From contig JBHGNT010000009.1 of the NCBI GenBank assembly GCA_043228905.1, positions 17,298,001 through 17,362,000 on the forward strand: DNA of 64,000 nucleotides, given 5' to 3'. The stretch is from Azolla caroliniana. Taxonomy: Eukaryota > Polypodiophyta. Shown here piece by piece: positions 49,401-60,610 of the stretch. The position numbers were made by a program, and so were the translations under genes. Numbering within the stretch: the stretch's first letter is position 1; every line of letters starts with the position of its first letter. The notes under the pieces are model-generated. The model saw nothing but the letters and a program-made list of their open reading frames with translations, did no database searches and was not told the DNA's origin.

Positions 49401-50492
49401 TGGTACCGGAAGTTTGACTCCTTCATGACCGATCAAGGGTACCACAAGACGCAGGCCGATCACTGCGTGTTTGTGAAGAAGTTCGAAGGAGGCGACTTCC
49501 TGATACTCCTTCTGTACGTGGATGACATGTTGATTGTCGGACGGGACCAAGCCAAAATACGGATGCTGAAGAAGGCTCTCAACCGGACCTTCTCAATGAA
49601 AGACTTGGGTCCGGCAAGACAGATGTTGGGGATGCATATTATCCGGAACCAGTCAACGAAGCAATTGTGGCTGTCACAGGAGAAGTACGTGACAAAGGTG
49701 CTTCACCGGTTCAACATGTCAGATGCGAAACCGGTCGGATCGACACTCCCGACAAACTGCAGGTTATCCGGTAAGCAAAGTTCGAAGACGAAAGCAGAGA
49801 AGGCTGATATGACGAAGGTTCCATATGCCTCTGCCGTCGGGAGCTTAATGTACGCAATGGTGTGTATCCGACCGGATATAGGATATGCAGTCGGAGTGGT
49901 GAGCCGGTTCATGAGCAATCCCGGCAAGGAGCACTGGAATGCGGTCAAATGGATACTCCGGTACTTGAAGGGCACTTCGAATATGTGTCTCCGATTCGGC
50001 TCCGGAAAACCTCAACTTGACGGTTTTACCGATTCAGACATGTCGGCTGATGTGGATACCAGCCGGTCTACATCCGGGTATGTAATGACATATGCAGGGG
50101 GAGCTGTTTCGTGGCAGTCGAGGCTGCAGAAGACGGTTGCGTTGTCAACCACGGAGGCGGAGTACATGGCGGCTGTGGAAGCCGGCAAGGAAATATTATG
50201 GATGAAGGACTTCATCGGAGAGCTCGGTATCCGGCAAGATGAATACCGGCTCTATTGCGACAATCAAAGTGCCATCCACCTTGCTAAGAATGCGGCCTAC
50301 CATTCCCGGACGAAGCATATTCAGCGAAGGTATCACTGGATCCGGGAAAGAGTAGATGACCAGGAGTTCGCGCTAATGAAGATCCACACGGCCGAGAACG
50401 GGTCAGATATGCTGACCAAAGTACTAATACTCGACAAGCTGGATGCATGCCGGAAGCGAGTCGGACTAGCAAGACATCCCATGCCGAAGTGA
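46446..50492 (+). pseudogene. copia copy B gag-pol polyprotein, single frame with four TAG stops
   Basis: All parts lie in one frame from ATGGACGACTCG (46446) to TGA (50490-50492), about 1,348 codons with no frameshift. Stops: TAG at 46695, 46908, 47007 and 47976. Gag (to ~47300) ends with zinc knuckle CFYCGKPGHFQKNC (~47139). Protease has VVESGA where DSG is expected, so the catalytic Asp is Glu. Integrase has an HHCC finger (WHKRLCH...CTDC), then HTD, ADNGGEY and LAERMNR (DDE). RT shows FLHGDLEEEIYM and YVDDMLIVG (~49516). RNase H shows TDSD, TEAEYMAAVEAG and CDNQS. From 47985 to the end the frame is open for 835 codons. It could supply RT/RNase H only if translated from an internal start. 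Confidence 0.93.
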
Positions 50493-50502
50493 AGGGGGAG
50501 TT

Positions 50503-51190
50503 TGTTAGGAAACAGGTCCCTCCGGATGGGAAGGGAGAAGAACAGTGCAGACCCGGTAAGAACCGGATGAGGAGTACCCGGCTTCGGAGAGCTGGATGGT
50601 GGAGACCCGGTGAGAACCGGATGAGGAGTACCCGGCTTCGGAGAGCCGGATGGTGCAAACCTGGTGAGAACCGGATGAGGAGTACCCGGCTACGGAGAGC
50701 CGGATGGTGCAGACCCGGTGAGGAGTGCTCACCGGATGAAGAGACATATTCGTAAATATGTTTCTGAGAGTGCATCGAGGCTATATTTGTAAATAGCCGA
50801 AAAGTCATATTAGTATAAATATGACCTAGGGCAAACTTATTGGTGTGATGTAGAGTTGTTGTCATTCTTGTTGGTGTAAGGAGAGAGAGAGCGCATAACT
50901 GTGTACAGAGAGAGAAAGAGGTCGTTGCCTCTGTTGTAACCGCCGCCTGTGGCGAAGATCGTGAGCACGAGGTCGTTGCCTTCGTGAACTCACTGTTGTA
51001 CATTCTAACATAGTGATAGTTTGCAGCCTGTGGGTTGCCGTGGTTTTTCCCTTAGTTTGGGTTTTCCACGTAAACATCCTGTGTACTCTTCTCTTCTTCG
51101 TGTCGTGCATTCTTTCACCGTTTTTTCTGTGTATGATTCTAAGCTCGATTGTGGCCGAGCGTTGCGCGAAGGGAGCGTGAGTTCCTGTCA
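50503..51190 (+). repeat. 3' LTR of copia copy B (688 bp, three 54-bp units)
   Basis: Identical in organisation to the 5' LTR but with one more 54-bp unit (688 - 634 = 54). The polypurine tract AAGGGGGAG lies immediately upstream. Differences from the 5' LTR outside the repeats are mostly transitions. Confidence 0.95.
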
Positions 51191-51368
51191 GTTATTAAGG
51201 CCACCCACCAATTTGAAGGAAGTACCTTGATGTCAATTATTTTAAAAAAGTTGGGCAACAGTCGAACCTTCCACATTGATAACGATATACTCAACCCTTT
51301 TGGAAATGTTTGTGTTCCAAATTTGTTTGAGGTAAAAAACATGAGTTTGTGAGCGGGCTGAGGAGGCA

Positions 51369-53200
51369 ATGGAAAAGCTTCCTTCCATCGTCCTCGATGG
51401 CCCTCTCTGCCCCTACGTCAACAAACCTCTCGTCGAATAGCGCAATCTAGACTGGGATTGGCAATGAAGGCATTTGACAGCGACATGTCTTTGGCAACAG
51501 GAGGCAGAACGATTGGAAGGCGGAAAATGTTGATGCAAGGCCAAAGCATTGAGAGATGCAACACTATTTTGGAGATGGCGATGGTCAAGCTTCCTCCAGT
51601 GGACATAGTAGGAACAGGTATGGATCCAAACTCTCCTCGAGTTGAATTAGTAGGTACTTGTATGCATTCAGACCAAAAGGACCAAAAGTCGATAGGGGGG
51701 GACATGTTGCAAGCAACCCTTTTGGATAAAATGCTGCCTATCCAGAATATTTTGCGAATGGGCCTTAACTATCACCATGTGATCTTAAAAGAAGGCCATA
51801 ATGTGCAAGAGATTCTGGACCACAAATGGATTATGCTCAAGTATAGCAAAGCCATGATTTTGGAATGGAGTCCAGACTTTGATGCAATGGAGGAGCATTA
51901 AAAAGCGGGCACACTAGTGGTCATTACCGTATGCTTCCCAGACCTACCATTCAACCTCCATCATTTGATCCCAAAGATGGCACACAATATTGGGATGGTA
52001 TGTATAGAGAAACCCTCGTTTGCAGATAAGGTTGTAAACCCCCCCCCCCCCCCCCCCCAAGCTTAAGGTGTTGGTTAGAGACATAAAAGAACTACCAACA
52101 GAGATTAGAGTCCACACGGAGGATTTTGGCCTAAGGGTGATGAAGGTTGGCTATGAAGGCATGCCAGGTTAGTGCTTTGCATGTAAGGAAATGGGCCATA
52201 TGGCCAAACATTGCCCTCTATATTGGAAGAAAAGAGATGGCAAGGGAAACTAGGGCATCAAGTTGCCTGATAACCCAATGTCAGTGATGGGAGGGCAGAA
52301 GATCCTTGTTCATGATGGGAAGCAAGTCACTGGGAAGAAGGATGGGTAACACCGAGGAAAGTGGCCAGGTCTAACATTCACAATCTTAAGGGTCCTCCTA
52401 CAAGTGATGGTTCCAGTTTGAATAGATTTGATATCTTGTCCCAAAGGGAAGAGGAAACCCAAGAGGGCGAGGTATTTTTGACGACTCCAATTGATTTTCT
52501 TCCAAGGGTCGAGACCCACGAAACACTTGTAGAGCCCTTTGAAAGCCGGGGCAAGAGATTTTCATCTGACCTAAGAATGGTTAAGGCGTGGATTAGGAAA
52601 GGGAAGGACAAGGAGAGTCATGCGGACATGGGTAATAGTGATGTGCAGAAAATGATTGCCCGGATTGAGGCCGGAAATCCCTCGATTGTGGGAGTTGACT
52701 TTGTTATGATGAAAGACTGGCGGATGTAAAGTATGGAGGTACCCAAGGTCGCGGTGACCATTGTTAATCCCAAGGAAAGCGTTCATGGTTGGAATGGTCC
52801 TCATCAATAATGACTCTGGTAGACCGGAGATCGGTTGCTCCTTTGAATTGGAGCCTGATTTGGAAGATGGAAGGGGAGAAGAATCCTCCTTGAAGATGTT
52901 TTGTAACAAGGCAACAATGTGTATGCGGTACCTTGCATCTGAAAATGAGGCTAAGGGGTTGCATACACAATGGAAGAACTCCCCGATACACGGGGATTTT
53001 GTGGAACTTGGTCCAAATGTTCCCTTGGTTTGCATATGGAGGGCGCATGATCTTATGCTAAATCTTGGTTAGTTCCACTTCCATTGTGGCAAAATACCCA
53101 CGGATCAAAAATGGGAAATAAGAATGGAGCGGGAATGTATATGGAGTCTGATGACGACATATTTGTCGAGCAAGGGTGAATCCCCCTTGGCTCTTCTTTT
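51369..53200 (+). pseudogene. L1-like LINE ORF1 remnant (gag-like, zinc knuckle)
   Basis: A candidate start at 51369 (MEKLPSIVLDGPLCPYVNKP) is soon followed by a stop; other frames continue with KLPPVDIVGTGMDPNSP (~51585). A CCHC knuckle, CFACKEMGHMAKHC, lies at ~52174-52215, preceded by an in-frame stop. A C run of about 20 bases at ~52039-52058 interrupts the frame. The arrangement (knuckle-bearing ORF1, then endonuclease-RT ORF2 on the same strand) is that of plant L1 elements. Boundaries are approximate. Confidence 0.7.
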
Positions 53201-53212
53201 GAACCCAAGTCA

Positions 53213-56022
53213 ATGAGACTTGACTCTTGGAATGTGCAGGGACTTGGTGGGTCACATCATTTACTTGAGAAGCAAATTTTTAGGAAGGAATTTGAAGCTG
53301 TTGGCTTATGTAGGACGATTGATATTTTGCTCTTAAAAGAGCATCACCTTGGACGAGAAAGAACAAAACTATTCAAAGACCCGCTGCCTAGGGATTGGCA
53401 CACATGGTGGGCTCTAGGTCATGGTGTGCTAGAGAGGAGAGGTGGAGTCTGTAGTTTGGTGAGAAAATCGGCGGATATCACCATTTTGGATCATGGCATA
53501 CTGATAGAAGGAAGGGTCATGTTTTGCTACCTGGAATGGAGGAATGTGAAATTTGGGGTGCTGAATGTCTATGCACCAAATAGTAGCAGTGAGAGGACCT
53601 CATTTTGGAGTGAGCTGGCAAACAAAATTCCCTCTAACAACTAGATAGTAGTAGGAGAGTTTAACATGACCGAAAGAACTGATGATTGTATGGGGGCTCA
53701 TTCGAACTTGTTACAGGGAGGGGAGCTTAGAGCATGGGGTTTCTTAATTGATATGCTTGGAATAAGAGATTCTTGGTATTCTAGTATGTTGGTTGAGGTG
53801 AATTCCTTGCGGTTTTCATGATTTGGTTGGAAGGAGAGTGAAGGATGCCACTCTAGATTGGACCGCATCTATGTGAGCCCCAGAATTGAGGATTAGAGCG
53901 GTTGCACATCCATTCCAGTTGGCTTTACCTACTCCGATCACCTTCCAGTTTCCTTGACTCTCGATCCTATTCATAAGAAGAAGAGTGAATGCAATTTGAG
54001 GATTCCTCCGAAGATTTTTTTTATCCAGAAGGTTAAGGATGAAGTGATTAACATCTGGTCGTCATCTCCATCATCCGACAACCCGATATAGGTATTGGAG
54101 GAAAATATTGTTAATTCTTCACATGCTCTTCAGAAAGCGGCTAGAGAGGGGTTGGTAAGGTGTCAATCCCAGCTGCAACACCTGAGGAAGGCAATCATCT
54201 TAGCTCAAAAGCTTACGCAAGTGGGCCCACACTGTTCTTGGGCGAAAGATAGACTATAGGAAGCCACGAGGGTGTTGCAGGAGATTAGGCAGCAAAGGGA
54301 GCAATTCCTCTTCAGAAAGTCGGCAACATGGTGGGCTGTCAAGGGAGATAAAGTTAACATGGAGTTTTTTCTTACCAAGGCTCCAAAACTGAAGGGAAAG
54401 CATATTCTAAGTCCTAAGCGAGAGGATGATTCGTTGGCAACTGACCAAGATGAAATCTTGCAATTGGCAACGAAATAATACAGAGTCCGTTTAGCTCGAA
54501 TGTTGATAGACGCCCCACCAATTAACTTGATGCATAATGTCGTTGCATGCTTGAAGACCAGGATTAGAGAGGTAGCCAAAACATAGTTGTCAAAGACCAT
54601 AAAGAAGGAAGAGATTGTAGTGGGGCTAGATAGGATTCATAGCAGGGCTTGCCCTGGAGTTGATGGCCTTCCCAAAGGTTTCCTCGTGGAATTTTGGGAG
54701 CATATTTTTCCTAGTTTGGAAGCTGGATTCCAGGAAATGTGGAGAATGGGAAGGATGCAGAGCAACTTCAATGAAGGATTGATATACTCGATTCCTAAAT
54801 CGGAGAAGGTGTCGCATAGGATTAGACAGTGGAGACCCATCACCATTTTAAATCTCATTTATAAAAAATTTGCTAACATACTAGTGCAGAGAGTCAAGCC
54901 TTTTCTAGGAGATATCATCCAAACCAATCAAACTAGTTTCATGAAGCATCGATATATTATGGACAACATGATATTGTTTTGGGAGTCTGTTGCGACGGCG
55001 AGGAAGCAAAACTTAGCTTGTCTGATGCTTGACTTCGAGAAAGCCTATGATCGAGTGCAATGGTATTTCCTTGAAGAAGTGATGAAGGTGATTGAGCTAC
55101 CGTGGGAATGGAGGTGTGCTGCTCAAGCCTTATACAGGAATGATTCAAGTAAGGTGTTGATTGCAGGGAGGAAAGGAGGTAGAATCTCTCTAACTAGATC
55201 CATCAGGCAAGGTTGTCCTCTTGCCCCCTTTCAATTCCTCTTTATTACTGAAGCAATGTCTGCCTTTTTGAATAGTCAGGCAACAAATTTACATGGTCTT
55301 TCAATCCCTAACACAAGCAAGTCCTTGCTCGACTCGGAGTTAGTGGATGATATGATGCTATACCTCCAAGGTAATGAAGCGAATTTGGGGAGGGCACATA
55401 TTGCTATCGATCTCTTTTGCAAAGCATCATGAGCCGCCATAAATTGGAATAAGTCCAAGGGTTTCTGGATTAGCTCAGAGACAGAGCCGATATGGAAACC
55501 AAATGTTGAATTCAGATGGATTGCAAAAGGGGTAGGCACCAGATATCTAGGAATGTGGATTGGTGTAGATATCGACAAAAGAATATAGTTGTGACAAATT
55601 CAAAGTCAAATTTGTGACAAATTCCGCATTTGGTTAGGGATGAATTTATCATTAGCTGGAAGGATCATAGTAGCTAACCATGTGCTCTTGTCTACGCTGT
55701 GGCATGCGGTCTCATTGTGGATGTTTGACAGACATGCTATTCGTATTGTTAAAGCGTGTATCAGGGGCTTTCTATGGGTTGGGAATATGAAAGACAAAAC
55801 GTGGCAGCTAAAGTGTCATGGTCTATGTTAATTCTTCCCAAAAGTAAGGGGGGTTTAGGATTGATTGAACTTAGAGTACAGAGTCAATCATTGCTATGTA
55901 AGGTATTGGTAAGGAGCTTGCTGCCTAGAAATGAGTTATGGAAAACACTAATTTTTAATAGGAGCATACTTTGGAGTCCACAATGTGGTGGGCATTGGAA
56001 GCCACATAAATCATGACTATTT
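53213..56022 (+). pseudogene. L1-like LINE ORF2: endonuclease and reverse transcriptase, decayed
   Basis: Endonuclease: SWNVQGLGG at the start, LLLKEHHLGRER, GVLNVYAPNSS (~53560), VVGEFNMTE (GDFN expected; Asp is Glu), SRLDRIYVSPR and YSDHLPVSL (~53930). RT: GVDGLPKGFLVEFW, LDFEKAYDRVQW (~55030), IRQGCPLAPFQFLF (~55205) and ELVDDMMLYL (~55340; first position of the usual FADD motif changed). Then NLSLAGRIIVANHVLLSTLW (~55640). Stops at 53642, 53820-53896 and elsewhere, with frameshifts near 54250 and 55820. The 3' end is cut by the LTR at 56023. The 5' flank is the target of copia copy B. Confidence 0.87.
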
Positions 56023-56605
56023 TGTGTTAAGCGCTTGGATTGCACCACGACCGGTAATGAAGAAGAGTGCATCAACAAGGACGTAGTATGGCTAAAGGAC
56101 CTACGAAGAGGGAATGGCAAGAGGAAAGAGGGCTAAGGGACACCCAAGTGTGAAAGGTCCATACCCTAAATGTAATGCTATATAAACCACATGGTGGTAG
56201 CTTTGTAAGGGTTCTTCCATTGGTAAAGATCTCCCTATTGATTAAGAGTTAGAGCTTCCTCTCCTCCTTCTTGTAACCTTTAAGCTTAAGAGAGATTAGT
56301 GAAGTGTTTAGTTAGAGAATACTAATCTCTCTTCCTTGTTGGTGCTAGACATCTTAGCAAAGAGGGTTAATAACATATTCATTACTCCTATTGTCTATAT
56401 TCCTTACCCTATTGTCTATGAGAGTGAGCTTGAGAGAGTGAAAGAGATATCGTGCTTAATAATCTATTAATCGTTAAGTGAGTGTGAGGCTTGGAGGTGT
56501 CCGACAACCATCTTCGCCCGATTTGCCATCAAAAGGGTATACGCCGGTCTGAACTCCGCAAATGACATTGAGGAGTTAACTCCATCGATACATAGATCCT
56601 ACACA
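56023..56605 (+). repeat. LTR (583 bp) with TGTGT...ACACA ends, inserted in the L1 element
   Basis: The ends are TGTGTTAAG and CCTACACA. A TATATAAA box lies at 56179-56186. It is followed after six bases by a TGGCGCC primer site, so this is the 5' LTR of a plus-strand element. L1 coding sequence stops just before it. No second LTR was found up to 64000, so the element is either longer than expected or truncated by what follows. Confidence 0.7.
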
Positions 56606-56611
56606 TCTATT

Positions 56612-56629
56612 TGGCGCCGCTACAGGGGA
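56612..56629 (+). other. Primer binding site, TGGCGCC type
   Basis: TGGCGCCGCTACAGGGGA resembles the primer site of plant gypsy elements of the Athila/Tat lineages, where TGGCGCCGTTGCCGGGGA is usual. It differs at a few internal positions. Confidence 0.7.
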
Positions 56630-56940
56630 TACGACCGATGCTTGAAGCCGACTTCGAGTGGTCAAACACTCATAGGCAACCCACTTAATGAGGGAAGAAA
56701 TCGAAAGGAAACGACTATTTGTGTTAATTAAAATACTCACTATTTCACATTTTAATTAATTTAATTTTCTATTTTTTTTAGTTTTAATTTACCCTTCCTT
56801 AATCACCCGGACATTAGCAAGTTATTCGTCCGGTTAATGCTAAGCATTGTTGAGATTTAGCTGTTGCAGGGCAAGAAGAATCACCGCGATTCTCGCTGAT
56901 TATGATCATCCTACGGGACATGAAACGGCCGTTAGCGCCA
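56630..56940 (+). other. Leader-like sequence after the primer site
   Basis: AT-rich, non-coding in appearance, as expected of an LTR element leader. It runs into a repeat array with no recognisable gag. The transition to other DNA is not visible. Confidence 0.4.
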
Positions 56941-56944
56941 AAAA

Positions 56945-57550
56945 ATTCAAATTTCCCACTCAAAGTTCGTCGAAAGATCAGAGTTCGATATGGGAAGCAT
57001 CCTTTGACGAAAGATCAAAGTTTGCCAAACCCGCATCTTTCGATGAAAGATCAAAAGTTTGCCAAACCCACAAAGTTCGACGAACCCACATCTTTTGACG
57101 AACCCAATCCTTCGACGAAAGATCAAATTTTGCCAAACCCTCAAAGTTTGACAAACCCACATGTTTCGACGAAAGGTCAAAGTTTGCCAAAGCCACAAAG
57201 TTCGACGAACCTACATCTTTCAACGAACCCACATCTTTCGATGAACCCACATCCTTCGACGAAAGATCAAAGTTTGCCAAACCCTCAAAGTTTGACGAAC
57301 CCACATCTTTTGACGAAAGGTCAAAGTTTTCCAAACCCTCAAAGTTCAACGAACCCACATCTTTCAACGAAAGGTCAAAGTTTGCCAAACCCACAAAGTT
57401 TGACGAACCCACATCTTTCGACGAAACGTCAAAGTTTACCAAACCCTCAAGGTTCGACGAAAGATCAAAGTTCTATGAACCCACATCTTTCGACAAAAGG
57501 TCAAAGTTCGCGAAACCCTCAAAGTTCGACGAACCCACATCTTTCGGGGT
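56945..57550. repeat. 54-bp (18-codon) tandem array
   Basis: The unit is built from GACGAAAGATCAAAGTTTGCC, shortened or varied, plus AAACCCTCAAAGTT(T/C)GACGAACCCACATCTTTC. Clear 54-bp steps occur at ~57318, 57372 and 57426; others are partial or have short insertions. Because 54 is divisible by 3, frames stay open on both strands; the plus-strand frame 56902-57606 reads NPHLSTKGQSLPNPQSST-like repeats. I see no flanking domain, so I treat it as a repeat, not a gene. Confidence 0.8.
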
Positions 57551-58655
57551 GGAAGCACGCTACGGTGTACTTGAAAAGTATTGTTTTTTGCCACAAAAAT
57601 TGTTAGTACTTTCGATACTGTTAGTACTGAATAATTCAGAAAAAAAAAATCAGAGAAAAAAAAAATCGATTTTGGAGAGTGGGGTGACTGTAGTACAAGT
57701 GTCATTTACTACAAGGAGTGGAGGGAACACGTGAGGCGATGTTCTTTCCATTTTGGGGGCTATTTTCCCCTCACGTCAATTTTGGCGGTTCCCCTCATAC
57801 TCCTCTTCCTCTATCCCTCTGAGCTCTTCATCTCAGACATCCATGTCACGTTTCTGCTTTTCCTCCAATCTAAGAGTTTTGTTAGGGGTTAGGGAGAAAA
57901 TCTCAGACATCCATGTCAGGTTGGAGCTTTTGAGTTAAGGATTTCTGGTTTTTTTAGGGTTTCTGTTTTTGTTAGGGTTTACGTTGAGGAACAAAGACTA
58001 TTTTGAGGCCTCTTATAACAGCCAATAGTGACTTCTTCGAGAACGACTTTCTTACTTCCACCGATTGTAGTTTATGTCGTGGTGATTTGGGGCTTTTTCC
58101 ATCGAGGCGAGGATGCTTCCACTGAATCCAGGCAGCATATCACAAAGATTCAAGGCTCCCTCCACCATTGGAGGTTCTTTCCAACAAATCAAGGCGGCAT
58201 ATCACACAGAATCAACGCTCCCGCCACCATTGGAGGTTCCTTGCATCCAATTTTTTTTTTTCAGGACTAAAATTTTTCATTTCTTCATTTTTCAGTACTA
58301 AATTTTTAGATTTTACAATTGTCAAATTTGTACGTCGTGCTTCCACAATTGGAGGTTCCTTCTAGCAAATCGAGGTGGCATATCACACTGAATCAACGCT
58401 CCCGCCACCATTGGAGGTTCCTTCCATCCATTTTTTTATTTTCAGGACTAAAATTTTTCATTTCTTCATTTTTCAGTACTAAATTTTTAGATTTTACAGT
58501 TGTCATATTTGATTCGTAATTCTAATGTTTGAAACGAATTATTTCTCACTTTGCAGGCCACATTTAAAAACATTTGATTGTGTTTTCTTAGTGTAGTCTA
58601 TATAACATTAACTACTCTCGCCGGACACTTAATTTTTTTGGATAAATCTAGTGAT
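57551..58655 (+). promoter_or_regulatory. Candidate leader of the gene at 58656, with a 181-bp duplication
   Basis: Two copies of a ~181-bp block (about 58152-58335 and 58336-58515) share ATCAACGCTCCCGCCACCAT (58211 and 58392), TTCAGGACTAAAATTTTTCA and TAGATTTTACA(A/G)TTGTCA. Upstream lie CACGTGAGG/CCTCACGT motifs (~57729 and ~57770) and TTAGGGTTT phrases typical of plant leaders. No coding sequence is recognised. The promoter role is inferred from position. Confidence 0.35.
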
Positions 58656-59970
58656 CAAATGGGGGTCCCCAACAAGAGTGAGTTGTCAAGTAACTCATGT
58701 ATATCTGAAAGGACCAAGAGACGGGTGGTTCTTCACATAGTTCGTTATTTGGTAGAAATAATGAAGAGATTTAGTGAAGAGGATCGTAGCCCATATTATA
58801 TGTAGAGTGTTACACCATCAATGTTTGAATGAAGACATGGAGAGAATAAAATTTAGGGACCAATGTGTTTCAGAAGAGATTGTAGAGTCTATGAAGTCAT
58901 CTCTAGACTTAGTGAAAGGTGTAGAGAGCATAGACAAACTTGCTGCAAAGAGGGCAGCCCTACACATGGTTGTGAACAATGCGAGAGAAAAAAAATATAG
59001 TGATACTAAAGTTGCCTTAGCCTTGGGTATTCAAAGAAGGAACTTGAGGAAACATCGCCGAAATATACACTCAAGCCAATTCAAGTGGCTAGGGTTGGGA
59101 CGTAGACGACGATGCGATGCCTTATCTCAAGAGATTATTGAGAAAGTGGATTCATTTTGGGCCAAAAATACGCGTGTCTCACCAAATAAGAAGGACATGT
59201 GTAGACAACGAATAAGTCAGGGTAAGTACCAGATTCACCCTAGACACTTCTTGGAGATGGCAGAGGTATTCCATTTTTTAATATCAATTCACATTCCATA
59301 AATTTGTGTTTTGACCAAGTGTATATTAATGTTTGCTATATATATTGGTTGATGTAGGCTGAATTGTACATGAACTTTAAAGACCAACATCCAAGCTTGA
59401 CTGTTGGATTCCACAAGTTCCAAGGTTTGAAACCATTTTATGTTAGAAAATTAAATGAGAGGAATACATGTTGTTGTGTGTACCACGTGAAGATGGACAT
59501 GTTAAGGCTAGGAGTGAATGCAATGCGTACTGATTCTAAGGGTATACACGGGGAACTATGTGTCTGCACTTGTGAGGTTTGTAGACCAAATGGGGAGGAT
59601 AATAGGTGTAATGCACGAAACATGACTTATGCATCCGTTTCTGAGCTATGGAGGTCTTGTGTTTGTGAAAAAGAACCATCATGTGAGTGGCATCGTCGTA
59701 CATGTCTATTAAGAACATGTAAGGTTTGTCCGCTACCATTATTTTGTAGGCAGGAGCTTGATTTGGGAAACAATCATATCGTGAAATGGAAATATTTAGA
59801 GTATGTGACTGAAAATATTGGCAAGGGACTTGTAACTAAGCGTATCAAGGAAGTATATAAGGAGACATGTGCTGCTACCCTTGTCTCAGAATTTAAGAAA
59901 CAACTTGGGGAGTTCATTCCACATAACTTCCGGAGTTATTGGCAAAATTCACAGTTCAAGGAATGTATTA

Positions 59971-60426
59971 ATAACTTACCAACGGGTGTCATCGTATCCA
60001 TTATTACTTTGCAGAAAACTATACATTTAAAGTTCAAAATGAGGTTCAATCAATGCATTGGTACAATGATCAATGTACAATACTTGTACATATTTGCTAT
60101 TGGAGGCAAGACTGTGACTTACATAACTTACCAACGGGTGTCATCGTATCCATTATTACTTTGCAGAAAACTATACATTTAAAGTTCAAAATGAGGTTCA
60201 ATCAACGCATTGGTACAATGATCAATGTACAATACTTGTACATATTTGCTATTGGAGGCAAGACGGTGAGTTACATAACTTACCAACGGGTGTCATCGTA
60301 TCCATTATTACGTTGTAGAAAACTATACATTTAAAGTTCAAAATGAGGTTCAATCAATGCATTGGTACAATGATCAATGTACAATACTTGTACATATTTG
60401 CTATTGGAGGCAAGACGGTGAGTTAC
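59971..60426 (+). repeat. 152-bp tandem triplication inside exon 2
   Basis: The unit starts ATAACTTACCAACGGGTGTC at 59971, 60123 and 60275 and ends with GGCAAGAC(T/G)GTGA(C/G)TTACAT. Copies differ at only a few positions. 152 is not a multiple of 3, so the extra copies disrupt the frame. Downstream of the third copy the coding sequence resumes normally. Confidence 0.92.
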
Positions 60427-60610
60427 ATAAGAAATCAATATTTTACATTTCAGATGATAAAAAGCATGATACACTATTTGTTCAACATTGTTTTAAGCTT
60501 CACCATACAGATTTATTGTCTCTAGGGTTAACCTTTAACTGTCATTGGGTTTGGTCTGATGGTGCTGCCTCACAGTTTAAGGCGACACGATCGTTCTACT
60601 TTATTGCCAG

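Larger units (their letters stand above)
45783..51190 (+). mobile_element. Ty1/copia retrotransposon copy B, structurally complete (5408 bp)
   Basis: 5' LTR 45783-46416, primer site 46419-46430, one gag-pol frame 46446-50492, polypurine tract ~50491-50502, 3' LTR 50503-51190, exact 5-bp duplication GTTAT (45778-45782 and 51191-51195). Apart from the extra 54-bp unit in the 3' LTR, I count seven single-base differences between the LTRs outside the repeat block, so insertion is relatively recent. The order gag-PR-IN-RT-RH defines copia. Confidence 0.97.

Noticed and set aside
56902-57606. A 234-codon frame of 18-residue repeats as a possible structural protein
   Set aside because: Both strands are similarly open because the repeat period is 54 bp; there is no signal peptide, no domain and no flanking gene structure.
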